Source of the DNA: Siderastrea siderea
Lineage: Eukaryota > Cnidaria > Anthozoa > Scleractinia > Rhizangiidae
Length of the DNA stretch: 64,000 bases
Reading direction: 5' to 3'
NCBI GenBank assembly: GCA_964030785.1
Contig: OZ034967.1
Span: forward strand, 57,453,665-57,517,664
Shown one piece after another: positions 35,092 through 46,905 of the stretch. The notes below the pieces were generated by a model. That model was not told the origin of the DNA. It worked only from the letters and a program-made list of their open reading frames with translations, and did not search any database. Within the stretch, counting starts at the first letter, position 1, and each line of letters starts with the position of its first letter. The translations under genes and the position numbers were made by a program.

Positions 35092-37222
35092 TACAATAGC
35101 CCTTTCCACAGTTAACTTTTTTCATTTGCATTATGTATTTGAACATGGATGTGAGGCAATTTCGGGCAGAAAGTGCAAAATTGCCCGAAATTGCTTGGCA
35201 TCCACGTTCAAAAACATTGCGTGAATGCAAATGAGAAAAGGTAATTGTGAAAAGGGCTATTATTTGATCGTGGATGTAAGTAGCCTGCGCGCAGACGTCT
35301 CCTATTTCCTTTGCTCCACGCAGAAAACAAACAGGAAACGTTTGCACGCAGGCTAGGATGTAGGACGGATGTTATTGAAACGGGGAATGGGGAATGGGAA
35401 AATGGAAATGGGAAATAAAAAATGGGAGGTGAGAAATGAGAAGATAGTGAGGGCAGCCCGGAGTGGCACGACTACGGTTTACGACTCGAGCTCGTGGGTA
35501 ATCTGTGACAAAGCAAAGTCCGAACGCGAAGGTGAAAGTAATCTTAATTTTGATTTAGTTAACTGGTTTCAATTTCGAAACTTTTCGGTTAGCGAATAGA
35601 ACAAAACTACGGTGATATCGGGTTCTAAGAAACAAGTGAATTAGTTTTGTACTATATTTCGGCTGGCCAAACCAGCCTTCTTCAGGTACAATGGAGTTTA
35701 CATTAAACTCCATTGTACCTGAAGAAGGCTGGTTTGGCCAGCCGAAATATAGTACAAAACTAATTCTCTTATTCTACGTTGTATCGGTCTCTGCTTTTCA
35801 ATTTCAGTTTTCTATGTGTCAAACCGATTAGATCACTCAGTTGATCCAACGTATACCGGTAGGAGATCGTAGACGGTTTGCTTGCTTGAACTTTTAATAG
35901 TCTAAGAAATAAAACCTGGGGTGCCCTCCATTCAACCCAAATTCTAAAATTTTAATTACTTTAAAAAAAGCACATGCCTCGGTTGAGTGAACCCTTCAAA
36001 AAATCGATTCAAAAGTTTCCCATTTCCTCAAAAACACTCCCTGTCAGTAGAAAATGATAAATCAAACAGAAATAGAACACCCTTTTTCTCTACTGTATTG
36101 ATGGTTTCCAGAAATATGAAAGCGTGAACGCGTGACTTGTGAAGTATGCGCGATTTTCTTAATATTTCTCACCAACTTTTTCACTTTAATTTCGCTTTAA
36201 TTTCTTCCAATAATTCCGTATACCTCCATCTAATTATCACCACAGAAATTTGCGATCGTTTTGGTTCGATTTCATGTTATTGCGGTCGAACGGCAGGCGC
36301 TCAGGTTCACAAAGCTTCAAGGCGACGCTTTTATACTTCATGTGATTTTAAGGATAATAATTTGAAGGACGTTGAATGGTTCCAATAATTTTTAAAGTCA
36401 TTTTATCTGTGTGCTGGTGTAGTTGTTACAAAAACTTCTTGGAAGCAAGCAGAATTGTTTATTTATCAGGCATTTGCTAATTTCAAGTACCAGTAGAAAA
36501 TAGTTTGCGTCGCTAACTTTACAAGTCAATTCCTTTTATACTTATAGGAGTCAAAGAGAAATGGCCGCTCATTTGGATAATTCCCGACAGTACTCACAGT
36601 TTTTAATTTCAGTGCGGTATCACTGGAATTTTTTTTTCTATTCGCAAACTGAAAAGTTTCAAAATTGGAACCAGTTAACGAAATCAAATTTAAGGGTTAC
36701 TTTCACCTTCTCGTTCGGACCTTCCTTGTAACAAACAGCACGTCATCCCGATAATATGAATATCGGCCGCGACTGCCCACGAGCTCGAGTCAGAATTGAA
36801 ACGCCTATGGGTCGGCTACCATTCTCCCCGTAGTCGTGCCTTGTGTTAGTACTCGTTTCCATCACAAAACCATCACTTTCCTGCAGTGGCAACAAACCTC
36901 GGGAAACGGCTCACTCTCCACCCCTAGTGAGTTCTAACAATGTACTTTGTCATAAAGCATTCAAGCGTGCGAAAAGTGGGAAATAATATTTTCTATCCCC
37001 TAGATTTCAAAAGTTAAAGTTTTTTGATAATTACCATTCACCTCATTATCTTCTCATTTCTTATCTCCCATTTTCATTTTCCCATTCCCCATTCCCCCGT
37101 TTTAGTGACATCTGATGTGAGGAAATTTTCGGCAGAAACTGCAAAATTGCCCGAAGGTGCCTCAAATCCACGTTCAAGTACTTTTCAATGCAATGGAGAA
37201 AGGGTAACTGTGAAAAGGGCTA
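35092..37222. mobile_element. 2.1-kb foldback element with about 550-bp inverted arms
   Basis: Left arm 35092-35602 and right arm about 36655-37222 are diverged reverse complements. Shared landmarks are AATAGCCCTTT, GCAAAATTGCCCGAA, ACGGGGAATGGGGAATGGG, ACGAGCTCG and AACTTTTC(G/A)GTT with GCGAATAG. The left end (35092-35262) is itself a hairpin. A small TAGCCTGCG element has inserted at 35280-35353. No transposase ORF. It sits directly upstream of the GTPase promoter. Confidence 0.8.
35638..35766. repeat. perfect 63-bp inverted repeat with 3-bp loop
   Basis: Bases 35638-35700 and 35704-35766 are exact reverse complements around the loop CAT. The arm contains an inner GGCTGG/CCAGCC palindrome. 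Perfect identity implies recent origin or gene-conversion-like maintenance. Confidence 0.95.
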
Positions 37223-38400
37223 TTCGGATATTTAATTAACAATATAATTCAGATTCACCGAAGTGGAGGTGAATATTGGTGAACATTTGCCGAGTAGCGA
37301 AGCGGCGAGGTATATATCTACAGCCCTTCACCGACACTGAGGTGAATAATTGTATATAGCCAGCACCAAATAGCTCCTTTTTTCTGAGAAATGAGGCACA
37401 CCTCTCACACAAAATCCAGAAAAATGCTGGGAGGTGAATAGCAGATACCATCCCGAGTTTGAGTAGCCAATCAGAGCGCGCGAAACACACTATCCACTGG
37501 TTTGGTATATGCTAACAATTATTATTCATCGATGTCGAGGCGAATAGCAGTTTGCGTAGCCAAACACTCTCCATTGCTTTGGTAAATAATATTTAACAAT
37601 TATTCGCCGAAGGCGAAGTAAATATTGACGAATATTAACCGAGCCGACGGCGACGTAAATATTCGCCAATATTTACTGAGCCTGAGGCGAATTACTGTTT
37701 TAGTATAATTTTGAGATGTGGACATCAAAAAGTAACAAAAAGGGGGCTAAAACTTGACAAACAACACTAGCAGCCGCGCCTTGATCATGAAATGTTATCC
37801 CACCTGCTGACTCATTTGCATTAAGGTATGGGGAAGGTATGGGGAGACTCCTCTTGAGCAGAAATGACAGGGAGCACAAGAGTGAATGAGCCAGCAAGAG
37901 AGGTGGGAAGGAGGGCCGACCAGTTCCTAGCTGTCTTTGCCAAATGACACACCTTGCATTAATTATCACGTCTTATATAATATTGCTACTGAGTCATCAC
38001 GTGGGATAATGAATATTAGATGAATTGTGAATAGTTCCTTATCCCACCTGCTGACTCATTTGCATTAAGGTATGGGGAGACTCCTGTGTCGCTTCACCTC
38101 GGAACAACACTAGTTCACTCCCAGTCCATATCTGATTTGAACTTGATACATATTTATTCATCTCTTCTCCCAATCTTTACAATTCCCCAGTCCTAAATTA
38201 ATTTCCTCCCAAACCTAATCTTATTCCTGTCCCAACCCTAACTTAACAATTATCTGACGTAGAAAAAGTACCACGATTAATTACAGAAAGCCGTAGTGAA
38301 TCCAGTTAATCTATTTTGTTTTGGGTAGCGATCATGTAAGTCTAGAGAGATATTCGAGAGCGCGTTGCTCGCTCCACCCGGGCAAAGCACTCGGTTCAGC
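37223..38400. repeat. repeat-rich intergenic DNA
   Basis: No gene is seen. Repeated GAATATT and TTCGCCGAAGGCGAA motifs run from 37240 to 37700. The unit CCCACCTGCTGACTCATTTG plus CATTAAGGTATGGGG occurs at 37799 and 38043, about 243 bp apart. Confidence 0.6.
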
Positions 38401-38406
38401 TTTATA

Positions 38407-38919
38407 TTAATAGTGTTCCGCCGTTTTAGACGTCCTCCAGCCCACATGAGAAAGTATATCAGGCATGTGAGTGCCCGCCAGCACCAAAGAGATCGCCGAG
38501 CCACTTCCTAAGCCATGAAGGGTAATGTTGCGCGAAACGAAGACATGAGGATGTGAACTAACGTAGCAAGAGAGCCTGGCTTGGGCTGCATTTGATTCGA
38601 ACGGGGCGGCCATAATCTCACCCGATGCATTCAGAGGACGAAAAAGGAAACCCCGACGCACGGGAACCTTCAGCAGGTCGCAAATAGAGACGTAAACTTC
38701 TATAGCTGTAACTGGACAAACAATGTTATTACTTTCACGCCGTTTAAGAGGAAATAAGTTATTGGAGCCATCCCGTAGCGTCTTTGTAAAGATGTGGTTA
38801 AACAAGATGCCTTCTCTCTGTGGAAAATATAAAGTTTTCTGGGTTTTCATCCTGCCTAGATCGGCAGCTCTGTCTCCAGCGAAAAACAAGGCCTTGAAGA
38901 AAGCCCGATTACGTGCCAA
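38407..38919 (-). pseudogene. tyrosine recombinase C-terminal domain of the DIRS element
   Basis: About 170 residues are open: FFKALFFAGDRAADLGRMK (first catalytic Arg box), then HGLGSGSAISLVLAG (HxxR box with Arg replaced by Gly), then SHVGWRTSKTAEHY with the nucleophilic Tyr. The recombinase would integrate circular DNA. The missing Arg predicts loss of activity. Confidence 0.85.
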
Positions 38920-40097
38920 AACTGAAAGATCTGCTTTGGGGCCAGACCTGGTTCCTTGAGACGATCGCAGTTGAATTCTGCGACTGCTATTAAGTCAGTA
39001 AGGAAGAAAGGCTCTGCTTAAGATGGTGAGATTCTAGCCTAAAGTTGTTCCTCCCTTGCAGACGTAAGATAATCCTTGACCGTTCTAGAGACTGCGGGGT
39101 TACCATATACCGGAAGTCCCGAGTCACCTGGGCCGCGGCCCAGCGCCGCGAAAATCGCTCTCAATTGCCAATCAATGAATCAACCGTGCCAAACGCTAAC
39201 CGAGTCGGGCAGGCGCACTAAGATAAGTTCTTCGTCCCAAACGCTGGGCATGAGTCTAAATGCACCTTTTTTCCCACCGACGACGGCTTTCCAGATTAAG
39301 AAATTAACCACATCATCTGGGGTAGCCGTCTGCAGATACCGAGGCGGCGACAGGTTCTGTAAAAAGGATGCAGGCTCTTTCTCAAAAGAGGACTTTTGCC
39401 TACAATATGGGGTTGATTGCTTCTCCTCGAGCCTCAAACCCTGCAAGGTCTATAGGAGCCTTCAAAGGTTGAGGGGTCGGCGGTCGTGATCTAGGTCTTG
39501 AATATATAGCCGCACCGTTGACAAAATCTAAACTCCTCATCATTGGGGTAAAGGCAGCTTGGACAACTGACTGCTGGCAGGAATAGTCTCGGGACTCGTG
39601 GTAACGACTGTGAAGGCAGGAAGAGAAAAAAGAGAACAGTGTGTCATTGCGCTCCAGACTGATCCCGAGGTTCAACGCGGCATGCGAGAAGACCAAATGT
39701 AAGAGGACGAAATCTGAAACCTTGTTTTTAGGGAAAAGCAATGCATCCTGACACCCTTTGCGTCCCAAAACGATCATCCTTTGAGACATACCTTGCAGGA
39801 TTGGCCACCAAACAGGCAGAGGGGACACTCTCAGGACGACTAATGTAACTACAGCATCCTGAGAAAGAAGGATCCTGAGCAAAGGAAAAATAAGACCAAA
39901 GGGCAGGAAAACGTACGCATTGTCCTTGACGCCATCACACTCGTGTAAATGTTGATTGCATACGTTTATACCAGCAGATCCGGGATCCTGGGGTTGGGTA
40001 AGGAGTAAAATGTTTCAGGGCCTTACCCTCTTTATCTCTTATAACATTACTACCGAGAGCCATGATATCCAAAGTGTGACCACTTTCACCGCCGAAC

Positions 40098-40484
40098 TCA
40101 GCCTGCACAGTTTGCCAACATCTCGGCGACAGTGGTCTCTTTTCCGGTTACTCGTCTTGAAAACCCATCGGCGGCATTCATTTCAGACGGTATGTAGAGC
40201 ATGGACAAAGCAATATTTCTCGCAGAGACGAGGGAAAAATGCGCTGAGCGACTTGGATGAGGTCCCTGGAACGAGAACCTCTTCAATGCCAAGTGTGAAT
40301 AATTAATAGCCTGGTTGTCGACTTGAACATCGACACGAGAATCCCGAATTTCCGTAGGGAGAAACTCTAAAGACTTAGCAACCGCCCACATTTCTTTGAA
40401 ATTGATATTCATCGGGAGAAGCCCCTCTTCCCAAAAATCTCCGAATGTAAGCTTACGTGAGCCTAGTGGGCCACGGCCGCCCAA
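40098..40484 (-). pseudogene. RNase H-like domain of the DIRS element
   Basis: The open frame includes LLPMNINFKEMWAVAKSLEF, VQVDNQAINY and ALSMLYIPSEMNAADGFSRR, the typical C-terminal RNase H signature of DIRS and Pao-like polyproteins. It is truncated by frameshifts at both ends. Confidence 0.75.
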
Positions 40485-40769
40485 CGCGACTGCGATGCGT
40501 CAGAGGATAGCAACAGCGCTACATGCTCTTCTTTTTCTCCAGGGAAAATGACCATTCCAAGAGTCCAAGAAGCCCCAGAATGCCAATTCTTCTCTCAGCG
40601 GGGGCGAAAGGTGGGGCCTCTTGTTTCCCAGCGGCCGACCCAATAACTGCCCCTTTTCACGAATATAAAATTTTGCACCGGGGAACGCAAAGGAGAACGA
40701 GATGCATTTGCCCATCATCTTCTGGAGTGACTTAACCGGGGCCGAGGCTTTGCGGGAGAGGAAGCTTTC

Positions 40770-41585
40770 TCATTCGACCGCAAACTTTTCTTTCTGCTCT
40801 TCTGGAATCAAAAAGGCCCGAGGGTGCGAGTCAACCAACAAACCCAGGTATAAAATTCGCCCAGTTGGTATAAGAACACACTTCGCCAAGCCTAAGGTAT
40901 AACCCAGCATAATTAACACTCGACAGACAATGTAAAGCGATGACTCCGCTGACCTCATGCTAAATGCACCTTCGCGCTGACTTATTGGTTTCGACCAAAA
41001 ACCCTCCTGAGTGAAGAGTTCTCCAACCAATCTGTCATCAACATATAAGGAACAAGCAACGCCGAGATCCCGGAGATAATTAATAACCGCCAGGCCGATA
41101 GACTGATAAACGAAAGGGGAATTCAGTTACATCCAAATGGCAGTGTCGCATTCACAAACCACCAACCAGTCCATTCAAGACCAACGTATGCTTGAGATTC
41201 TTCCGTTGAAAGAATGTGATCGTAAACTGCTTTGTCGTCCAGTTTAGTCATAAAGGACTTCAAATAAACAAAGCGTGGTACCTCAGCCAATTTATCCAGG
41301 GAGAAGGGCGTGTCTACCATCCATAAGTTCAGGAACCGAGCGCCAACACATAAGCGAGGCTTCAATGGTTCCATTGTGAGGGATAAAACTAGCCACTGGT
41401 GGTTCTTTCACACCCACTTTACCCCATACTTTCACCGCTCCAGTCGGAATGCGGGACTGAATCTCTTTGTACATAAATTCCTCGAATCCCCTGCACGAGG
41501 GGCGGTTCGGAAAGGCCTTCCTCGGAGGAGCACTGTCATAATGAACACCCTTAAACACTCCCCTAAAAGGGCGGAGAAAGTCCAC
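40770..41585 (-). pseudogene. reverse transcriptase domain of the DIRS element
   Basis: Three overlapping frames together cover the RT: KVWGKVGVKEPPV, PRLCVGARFLNLWMVDTPFS, KLDDKAVYDHI, NATLPFGCN, YVDDRLVGELF and GRILYLGLLVDS. The YVDD catalytic motif is intact. At least two frameshifts or stops separate the pieces. Confidence 0.85.
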
Positions 41586-41743
41586 GATGTTGACCTTCCT
41601 AGAGATGTACCCGAGAATAGGTTCCCTATCCTGGTAGTCCTGCAGGATAACCTTCCACGCATCGAGATGGTTGGAATCTCCTCAGCCACGAACATATTCG
41701 GATCCCGAAACGTCACGTCACAAACAGTCGAGTGTTCGCCCCT

Positions 41744-41757
41744 CCCCCCCCCCCCCC
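41744..41757. repeat. poly(C) tract
   Basis: A run of fourteen C lies between the RT region and the segment disrupted by the LINE. It may be a slippage site in the assembly. Confidence 0.8.
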
Positions 41758-41887
41758 CATAAGAACTCTTTGGAGGTTGGAGAAAACATTGTTAACATTC
41801 GTCATCTCCTCAAGGCCTGGAACTGGGGTTCCCTCTGACCATACCCATTGGAGTTTCCTCTCTCTAGCCGTTTGTTGCATCTCGACA

Positions 41888-43463
41888 GGGGAAAACATCC
41901 CCCCCTTATTCCAACTATCAATACAACTATTTTCCAATTCATTTGGAAAAAAAAGAAAGACAAGATCAAGCGTCAAGTAATGTACCAAAATTATGATAAA
42001 GGAGGAATACGTGTTCCAAATGCGGATGTAATGGCCAAATCCCTAAGGCTCGCCTGGATATCAAGGCTTTTATCTAATGATGAGGAATGGAGCCAGGTTT
42101 GGAAAGCAATCCCAAACCACTTTTTCGACATGTACGGTGGTCTAAATGTCTTGTTAAGATGTAACTACGATTCGAGGTTTCTTAAGCAGACCGGTATGCC
42201 TCAATTTTACCAAGTAATGCTACAGTGCTTTCATGAATTAAAATCCTCCTACGAAACTGACCTTGGGCAGGACTTGGTTTTATTCAACAATAAAGAAATT
42301 CTTATAGATCGTAAGACTTTTTTCTATAAATCGTGGTTTCAGAAAGGGATTTTCCGAGTTCACGACCTCCTTACGAATAACGGTGCTTTTCTCTCGCATA
42401 GTGAACTCACCAGAAGATATAACTTAAAATGTAACTCCTTACAGTATTTACAGGTGGTCTCAGCAATACCCAGGTGACTAGTTGAAAAAGCAAAACTAAA
42501 TTTGGACCCTAAATTTACTTATTTACCAGATGATACTTTCTTTCAGCTATCATCTTCAATAAACATAAATCTTCTGAAATGGAAGAGCAGAGATTACTAT
42601 TGCCTTTTCATAAACAATGCAATCCAGAACTCAAGGCACCTAGGAAATGGGCTCGTGATCTGCAGTCCAACGAAATAGAATTGACGGACTATTTCAAACA
42701 TCTAAGAAATATCTGTAAAGAAAACAATTTGAGAGAGTTTTACTTTAGATTTTTACACAGAATCATTGTAACAAGAAAGGAACTTTGTTTATATGGAATA
42801 GAAAGCGACAGTGCATGCGTGTATTCTCAGGAACCTGACTCAATTGGCCATTCTTTCATCCACTGTCGATGGTCGAAAGAGTTTTTTACAGAAGTTATTA
42901 AGTGGTTCAATGAAGAAAATGGCACCTCCTACTCCCCTAACATAATTGAATTACTCTTTGGGAAATTTCCAACTGTAATTACCGCTCCATCAACTATGAT
43001 GTTAAAAAATTTTAACTATGCTCTTTTATTTGCTAGATACTATCTTTATACTAACAAGTTAAATTCAAAAGAACTGAGATTGAGGGAATTTAGTATTGAA
43101 ATATCGCATTGAGAAATTATAATCAACGATAAATTAAGCCTCTAATAAGTCCAGATAAGTTTAAAGGAAGCTATGACGTATAAAATTATATACATGGTGA
43201 AGGTTACGACTTGCACGGTGTCCGCTATATATACAGTATATATCATCCTTATTGACTAGACGTCGCCAATTTTTGTTGTAATAAATTTTTGTATGTTTTT
43301 TCTTTCATCTTTTATCTTTTTTTCTTCTATTTTTATCTAAAACCAATAGTTTAATGGAGCGTAAATCAGTGTAATTTATGTATCAAATGTTGTGCGAAAT
43401 ATTGTGATGTATAAGTGTAATGTACCATGTTATTGAAATAAAGATTATTTTAAAAAAAAAAAT
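41888..43463 (+). mobile_element. 5'-truncated Tx1/L1-like LINE (ORF2 3' part) inserted in the DIRS element
   Basis: The piece opens FQFIWKKKKDKIKRQVMYQN and continues GGIRVPNADVMAKSLRLAWI, the usual sequence just after the RT in Tx1/L1-clade ORF2. Near the end lies the Cys/His motif (CVYS, then IGHSFIHC). An AATAAA at 43437 and an A-tract at 43452-43462 mark the 3' end. One in-frame stop (42475-42477) and one frameshift (about 42580-42660) break the ORF. The second Cys of the zinc motif is Ser. Orientation is opposite to the DIRS. Confidence 0.85.
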
Positions 43464-43859
43464 TCCCCCCATATTCGCCGTCCCTCTCACTTGGTGCTAC
43501 AATAGAACGAAACAGATAAGAGGAGTAAGCAGCGGCTGTAAATTGCACTTTTCGTCAACCTACCCCCGACCCAGGCCTAGAGAAGATGAATGCCACTGCC
43601 CGACAAGTCGAAGCAACAAGGGATGCCATCGTTGACAATCGCTTGCGGCGTCATCTCTCAGGACCCAGATTGAAGAACGAAAACTGACATATATATCCCT
43701 GGGGACTACGATACACCTTAGTTGACAAGATCCTGCCAAACACATGAATCCTAAATTGCAAATTTTTATAACAGTGCAATTTAATATAGTACAGTGAAGG
43801 AAAAAACTACAAGCATCTACGACCAGTTCCAAAAGTGGGTGCAAGAACTGCACTCTCGG

Positions 43860-45090
43860 ACCTGAAACTAGATCTATTTTACACAAAACTTTGCAACGTG
43901 GCCAAACTGACCACAGGCATAACACTTGATAGATGCTCTCGAACGCTGGGATTGTGGACTCCCACGGCGACCTAACGTCCATCGCAGGACAACTCCAACC
44001 CTCACCAGACGATTATAAGCGAGCTACTTATGACATGGCTCCAGGTTTTCAACCATTAATACAGAACAACACAAACAAAATAATAGAAAGGTTAATGATC
44101 TTGCTGATGTCTTTCATAAAAAAAAAAACAATTTACTTTACAAGGTAATATGTATACTGTCTGTCGAGATGAGAAGCGATTTAATTTGGATTATGCTGCC
44201 AGAACAGGAAATCCTGCTTCCTCGAGCTTTCATTAGCTGGTGCCAACATAGTTCATTTTAACTCGTTTGTCAGCGGATGAACACAGTAACAATCAAACGA
44301 TTCCAGAATGGGACCAAACTCACTTTTTTTCAATAGAATTATTTCAGTGATGATCAGGAGCTATGTTTGTGCGAGCCGATTCCACTGAGTAGCTTAAAAA
44401 ATGGTTGTCTTGGAGTATTCTGATTACTAATAAAGGATTACTAGAATTGGTCCAGCTACGATGGCGGGCAGTCTTCAGCCCACTAGTTGGGGACTTTTTG
44501 GTCATCAATACGGTTAAATGCATCTGAAACCAAACATTTAGCGAATCCAGTGAGAAAAAGGAAAGACTGTACGACGTTTTAGGGAGACGAGTATGGAGTA
44601 TTTCTGGGTGTGTGTTATTAAATGGAGTGGAGGTACTCAGACCTCGTCGCACGTTTCTTCTGAAGTTTGGGTTGAAGTATGCCAGGTATGGGGGCCTATT
44701 CCGCCCATAACGAAGAGGCAAGGCATTTTTCAATGCCTTGACCCCACCACTTTGGCCACTTCTGTTTCCTCTTTCGAAGCAACCAATTTTATAAGGATGG
44801 ACCGAAGAGCGCTGCTGTTACATAGCGGGCGGCATTGCCTCAGTATAAACATGTACTTTAAGGCACGATCATCCCCCTTTTCGCGTGCGACGTTTACGAC
44901 TTGCTCCAAAGCTGCGAGCGTTGCATACTGATCAAACATGGCCGCAGGACGGGAAATGAAATTGCTGAAGGTAAGTGACCGCATTGTCCACCAATGTCAG
45001 GTCGGCTGCCTTCTTCAGTTCTTCCAACTCTTTCTGTAACGTCTTGATATCGGTAACCTATAAGCGGCGTATGGTAAGGCCATACAGACA
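43860..45090 (-). mobile_element. gag-like region with CCHC zinc knuckle, probable 5' part of the DIRS element
   Basis: A clear knuckle, KCYACGQFGHVAKFCVK (CX2CX4HX4C), is encoded at 43883-43924 in the minus frame and preceded by basic residues (RRGSPQSQRSRAS). Upstream are broken frames including DIKTLQKELEELKKAADLTL. Its position on the minus strand before the RT, across the LINE insertion, fits a DIRS gag. Assignment to the same element is inference. Confidence 0.55.
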
Positions 45091-45639
45091 AAACACAACT
45101 CAGTCACTCTTGATTATAGCGCAACAAAAAATATATGCAACACTCTCATCACAAAGTCGGATAACTAGTGGGTTCACAAAGAACACCATTTAACGTTAAA
45201 TAGGGGTTTACACCTATCAGGTTAATCTCAATCAGCTTGAAATCAGGCTCTAAACATTGATTTACAACATCGTCTTACACGGTGACCTCGAGGATGATTC
45301 AACTTCCCAGATCACCAAGGACAAAAACATACCCCGCTCACGTCAGTTATTGAGCTCACAAAGATACCCATTCGTAATAATCATTGTACACATAGACTCC
45401 ATCGGCATTTCCAATAGGCTCACCAAGATAAGCATCTGTCTAACGCATTACATTTACATATACACCCGCTGGATTTCCCGTTGGGTTCATCAGGAATAAC
45501 ATAGACACCCCACTGCAGTTTAATGGGTTCACAAAGACACCCATCTTCAAGAAATCCTCCTTGGGGTCAACAGAGATCCGGGCTACTCACACAGGGACTC
45601 ACATCACAAGAACCACAGAAGAGAGCTCCTCCTCTTTTT

Positions 45640-45918
45640 GGGATTCACACAGATATCCCTGAAAACACAGGTCAAACAAATTCGAGCTCTTCACCTTCTT
45701 TTCTTTCCTTCTTTCAGGATTCACAAAGATATCCCAGGGCTCACACAAAAGCCCGAGTTCCTCTCCTTGGGATTCACACAGATATCCCTGAGGTCACAGG
45801 ACAACAAATTTGAGCTCTCCACGTTCCTTCCTTTCCTTTTTTAGGGATTCACAAAGATATCCCTGGGCTCACACAGAAACCCGAGCTCCTCTCCTTGGGA
45901 TTCACATAGATATCCCTT
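45640..45918. repeat. minisatellite, higher-order period about 125 bp
   Basis: GGATTCACA(C/A)AGATATCCC occurs five times (about 45650, 45719, 45771, 45846, 45898). Long units ending in CTTTCCTT(C/T)TTT(C/A)GG alternate with short units ending in CTCCTTGG. The DNA from about 45280 to 45640 has weaker copies of the same ideas. Confidence 0.8.
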
Positions 45919-45967
45919 GAGCAGTTGATAAATGAGTTGTCGTGTCTCTGTTTGTATTAATTTGGCG

Positions 45968-46114
45968 CCAGTTTGCTACACTCAGAATGTGATGATGATG
46001 ATGATGATGATGATGCTGATGATTGTTATTGTTGTTGTTATCGTCATCATCAACATCATCATCATCATCATCATCATCATTCATTCATTCATTCATTCAT
46101 TCATTCATTCACTC
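45968..46114. repeat. compound microsatellite (GAT)n-(GTT)n-(CAT)n-(CATT)n
   Basis: GAT repeats, then GTT, then ATC/CAT, then CATT repeats run together. ORFs here encode Met/Ile or His/Asp runs and are artefacts. Confidence 0.95.
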
Positions 46115-46705
46115 ATTCAAAACGTCCGAGTTCATGAGGGTCTTTCGCCCAGTAAACCAAAAAGTATGTATCTATATATAAAAGAGAAACAAAAAACGAA
46201 AACAAAAAAACAAACAATTTTTTTTAGATCGGGGAAACAAGAAATGCACAAAAAAGGCCGCCGATCTTCACCCACGTTGTCCTGCAGCGAGTGAACAGGT
46301 ACACTCAGGCTAAGCAAATGACCGTTATTAGGTGGTTGACTAGCTGTACTGAGTTATGACATAGGCATGTAGAGTTAACAACTTCCAAAATCCTAAATTC
46401 ATGATTTTGGCCTTCCAAAATCTTGAATCAGGATTTTGGCTTAACTCTAAGGGGCCGATTACATGGCAAATTTATTTTATTAGCTTCGCCAAAGAAAACA
46501 AAACACACAATGTTACCCAACTAAAGAAGAGGGTTGGCAGGCCAATTACAACGGTCCCGGGCCGGATAAAATAAAAAGAGTAAGAAATACTAAGAATGAC
46601 ATTGATACAAAAAAGGAGACTGACTACATGCAACAAAAGATCGGACGAGATAGCGGACGGACACTATGATTACATTTTCAACAAACAGTACAAGGAGTCT
46701 TAATG

Positions 46706-46905
46706 TACGCGGGTCTTCGCAGTCAAAAGAAGTGACTGACGAGGTCTTAGCCGGGGCTGACAATCAACCCGGTTAGCCGGGCTGCCGGGATTTCAGCTCA
46801 GATTACTTAGTCTTATAAATGTCGCGGGTCTTCGCAGTCAAAAGAAGTGACTAACGCGGTCTTAGCCGGGGCTGACAATCAACCCGGTTAGCCGGGCTGA
46901 GATTT
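46706..46905. repeat. two direct copies, period about 115 bp
   Basis: GCGGGTCTTCGCAGTCAAAA and GGGGCTGACAATCAACCCGG occur at 46708-46785 and again at 46823-46903. Related GGGCTGAAATTTCAGCCC-type palindromes follow to 47230, so this is a decayed inverted-repeat family. Confidence 0.8.

Larger units (their letters stand above)
38407..41716 (-). mobile_element. decayed DIRS-like retroelement: RT, RNase H and tyrosine recombinase
   Basis: In transcript order: RT pieces at about 41716-40720 with KLDDKAVYDH, WFVNATLPFGCN and the catalytic YVDD at 41034-41045; an RNase H-like segment at 40484-40098 (VDVQVDNQAINYSHLAL, then YIPSEMNAAD); then a tyrosine recombinase at about 39900-38407 (AGDRAADLGRMK, HVGWRTSKTAEHY). 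RT-RH-YR order is diagnostic of DIRS, which integrate with a recombinase and leave no target duplication. Frameshifts and stops break the frames. In the recombinase HxxR box the Arg is Gly (HGLGSGSA), so the copy is dead. Confidence 0.88.

Noticed and set aside
39076..39489. Plus-strand 137-codon ORF (and similar ones at 39956 and 41310)
   Set aside because: Antisense to the DIRS recombinase, RNase H and RT regions, with no recognisable domain.
43560..43982. 140-codon minus ORF rich in Cys and Val
   Set aside because: It reads the zinc-knuckle region in the wrong frame. The real motif is one frame over.
45640..45918. CRISPR-like array
   Set aside because: Repeat units are long, degenerate and alternate in length. 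This is a eukaryotic minisatellite and no cas-like gene is present.
45902..46294. ORFs rich in Asp/Asn/His or Met/Ile
   Set aside because: Direct translations of the compound microsatellite.
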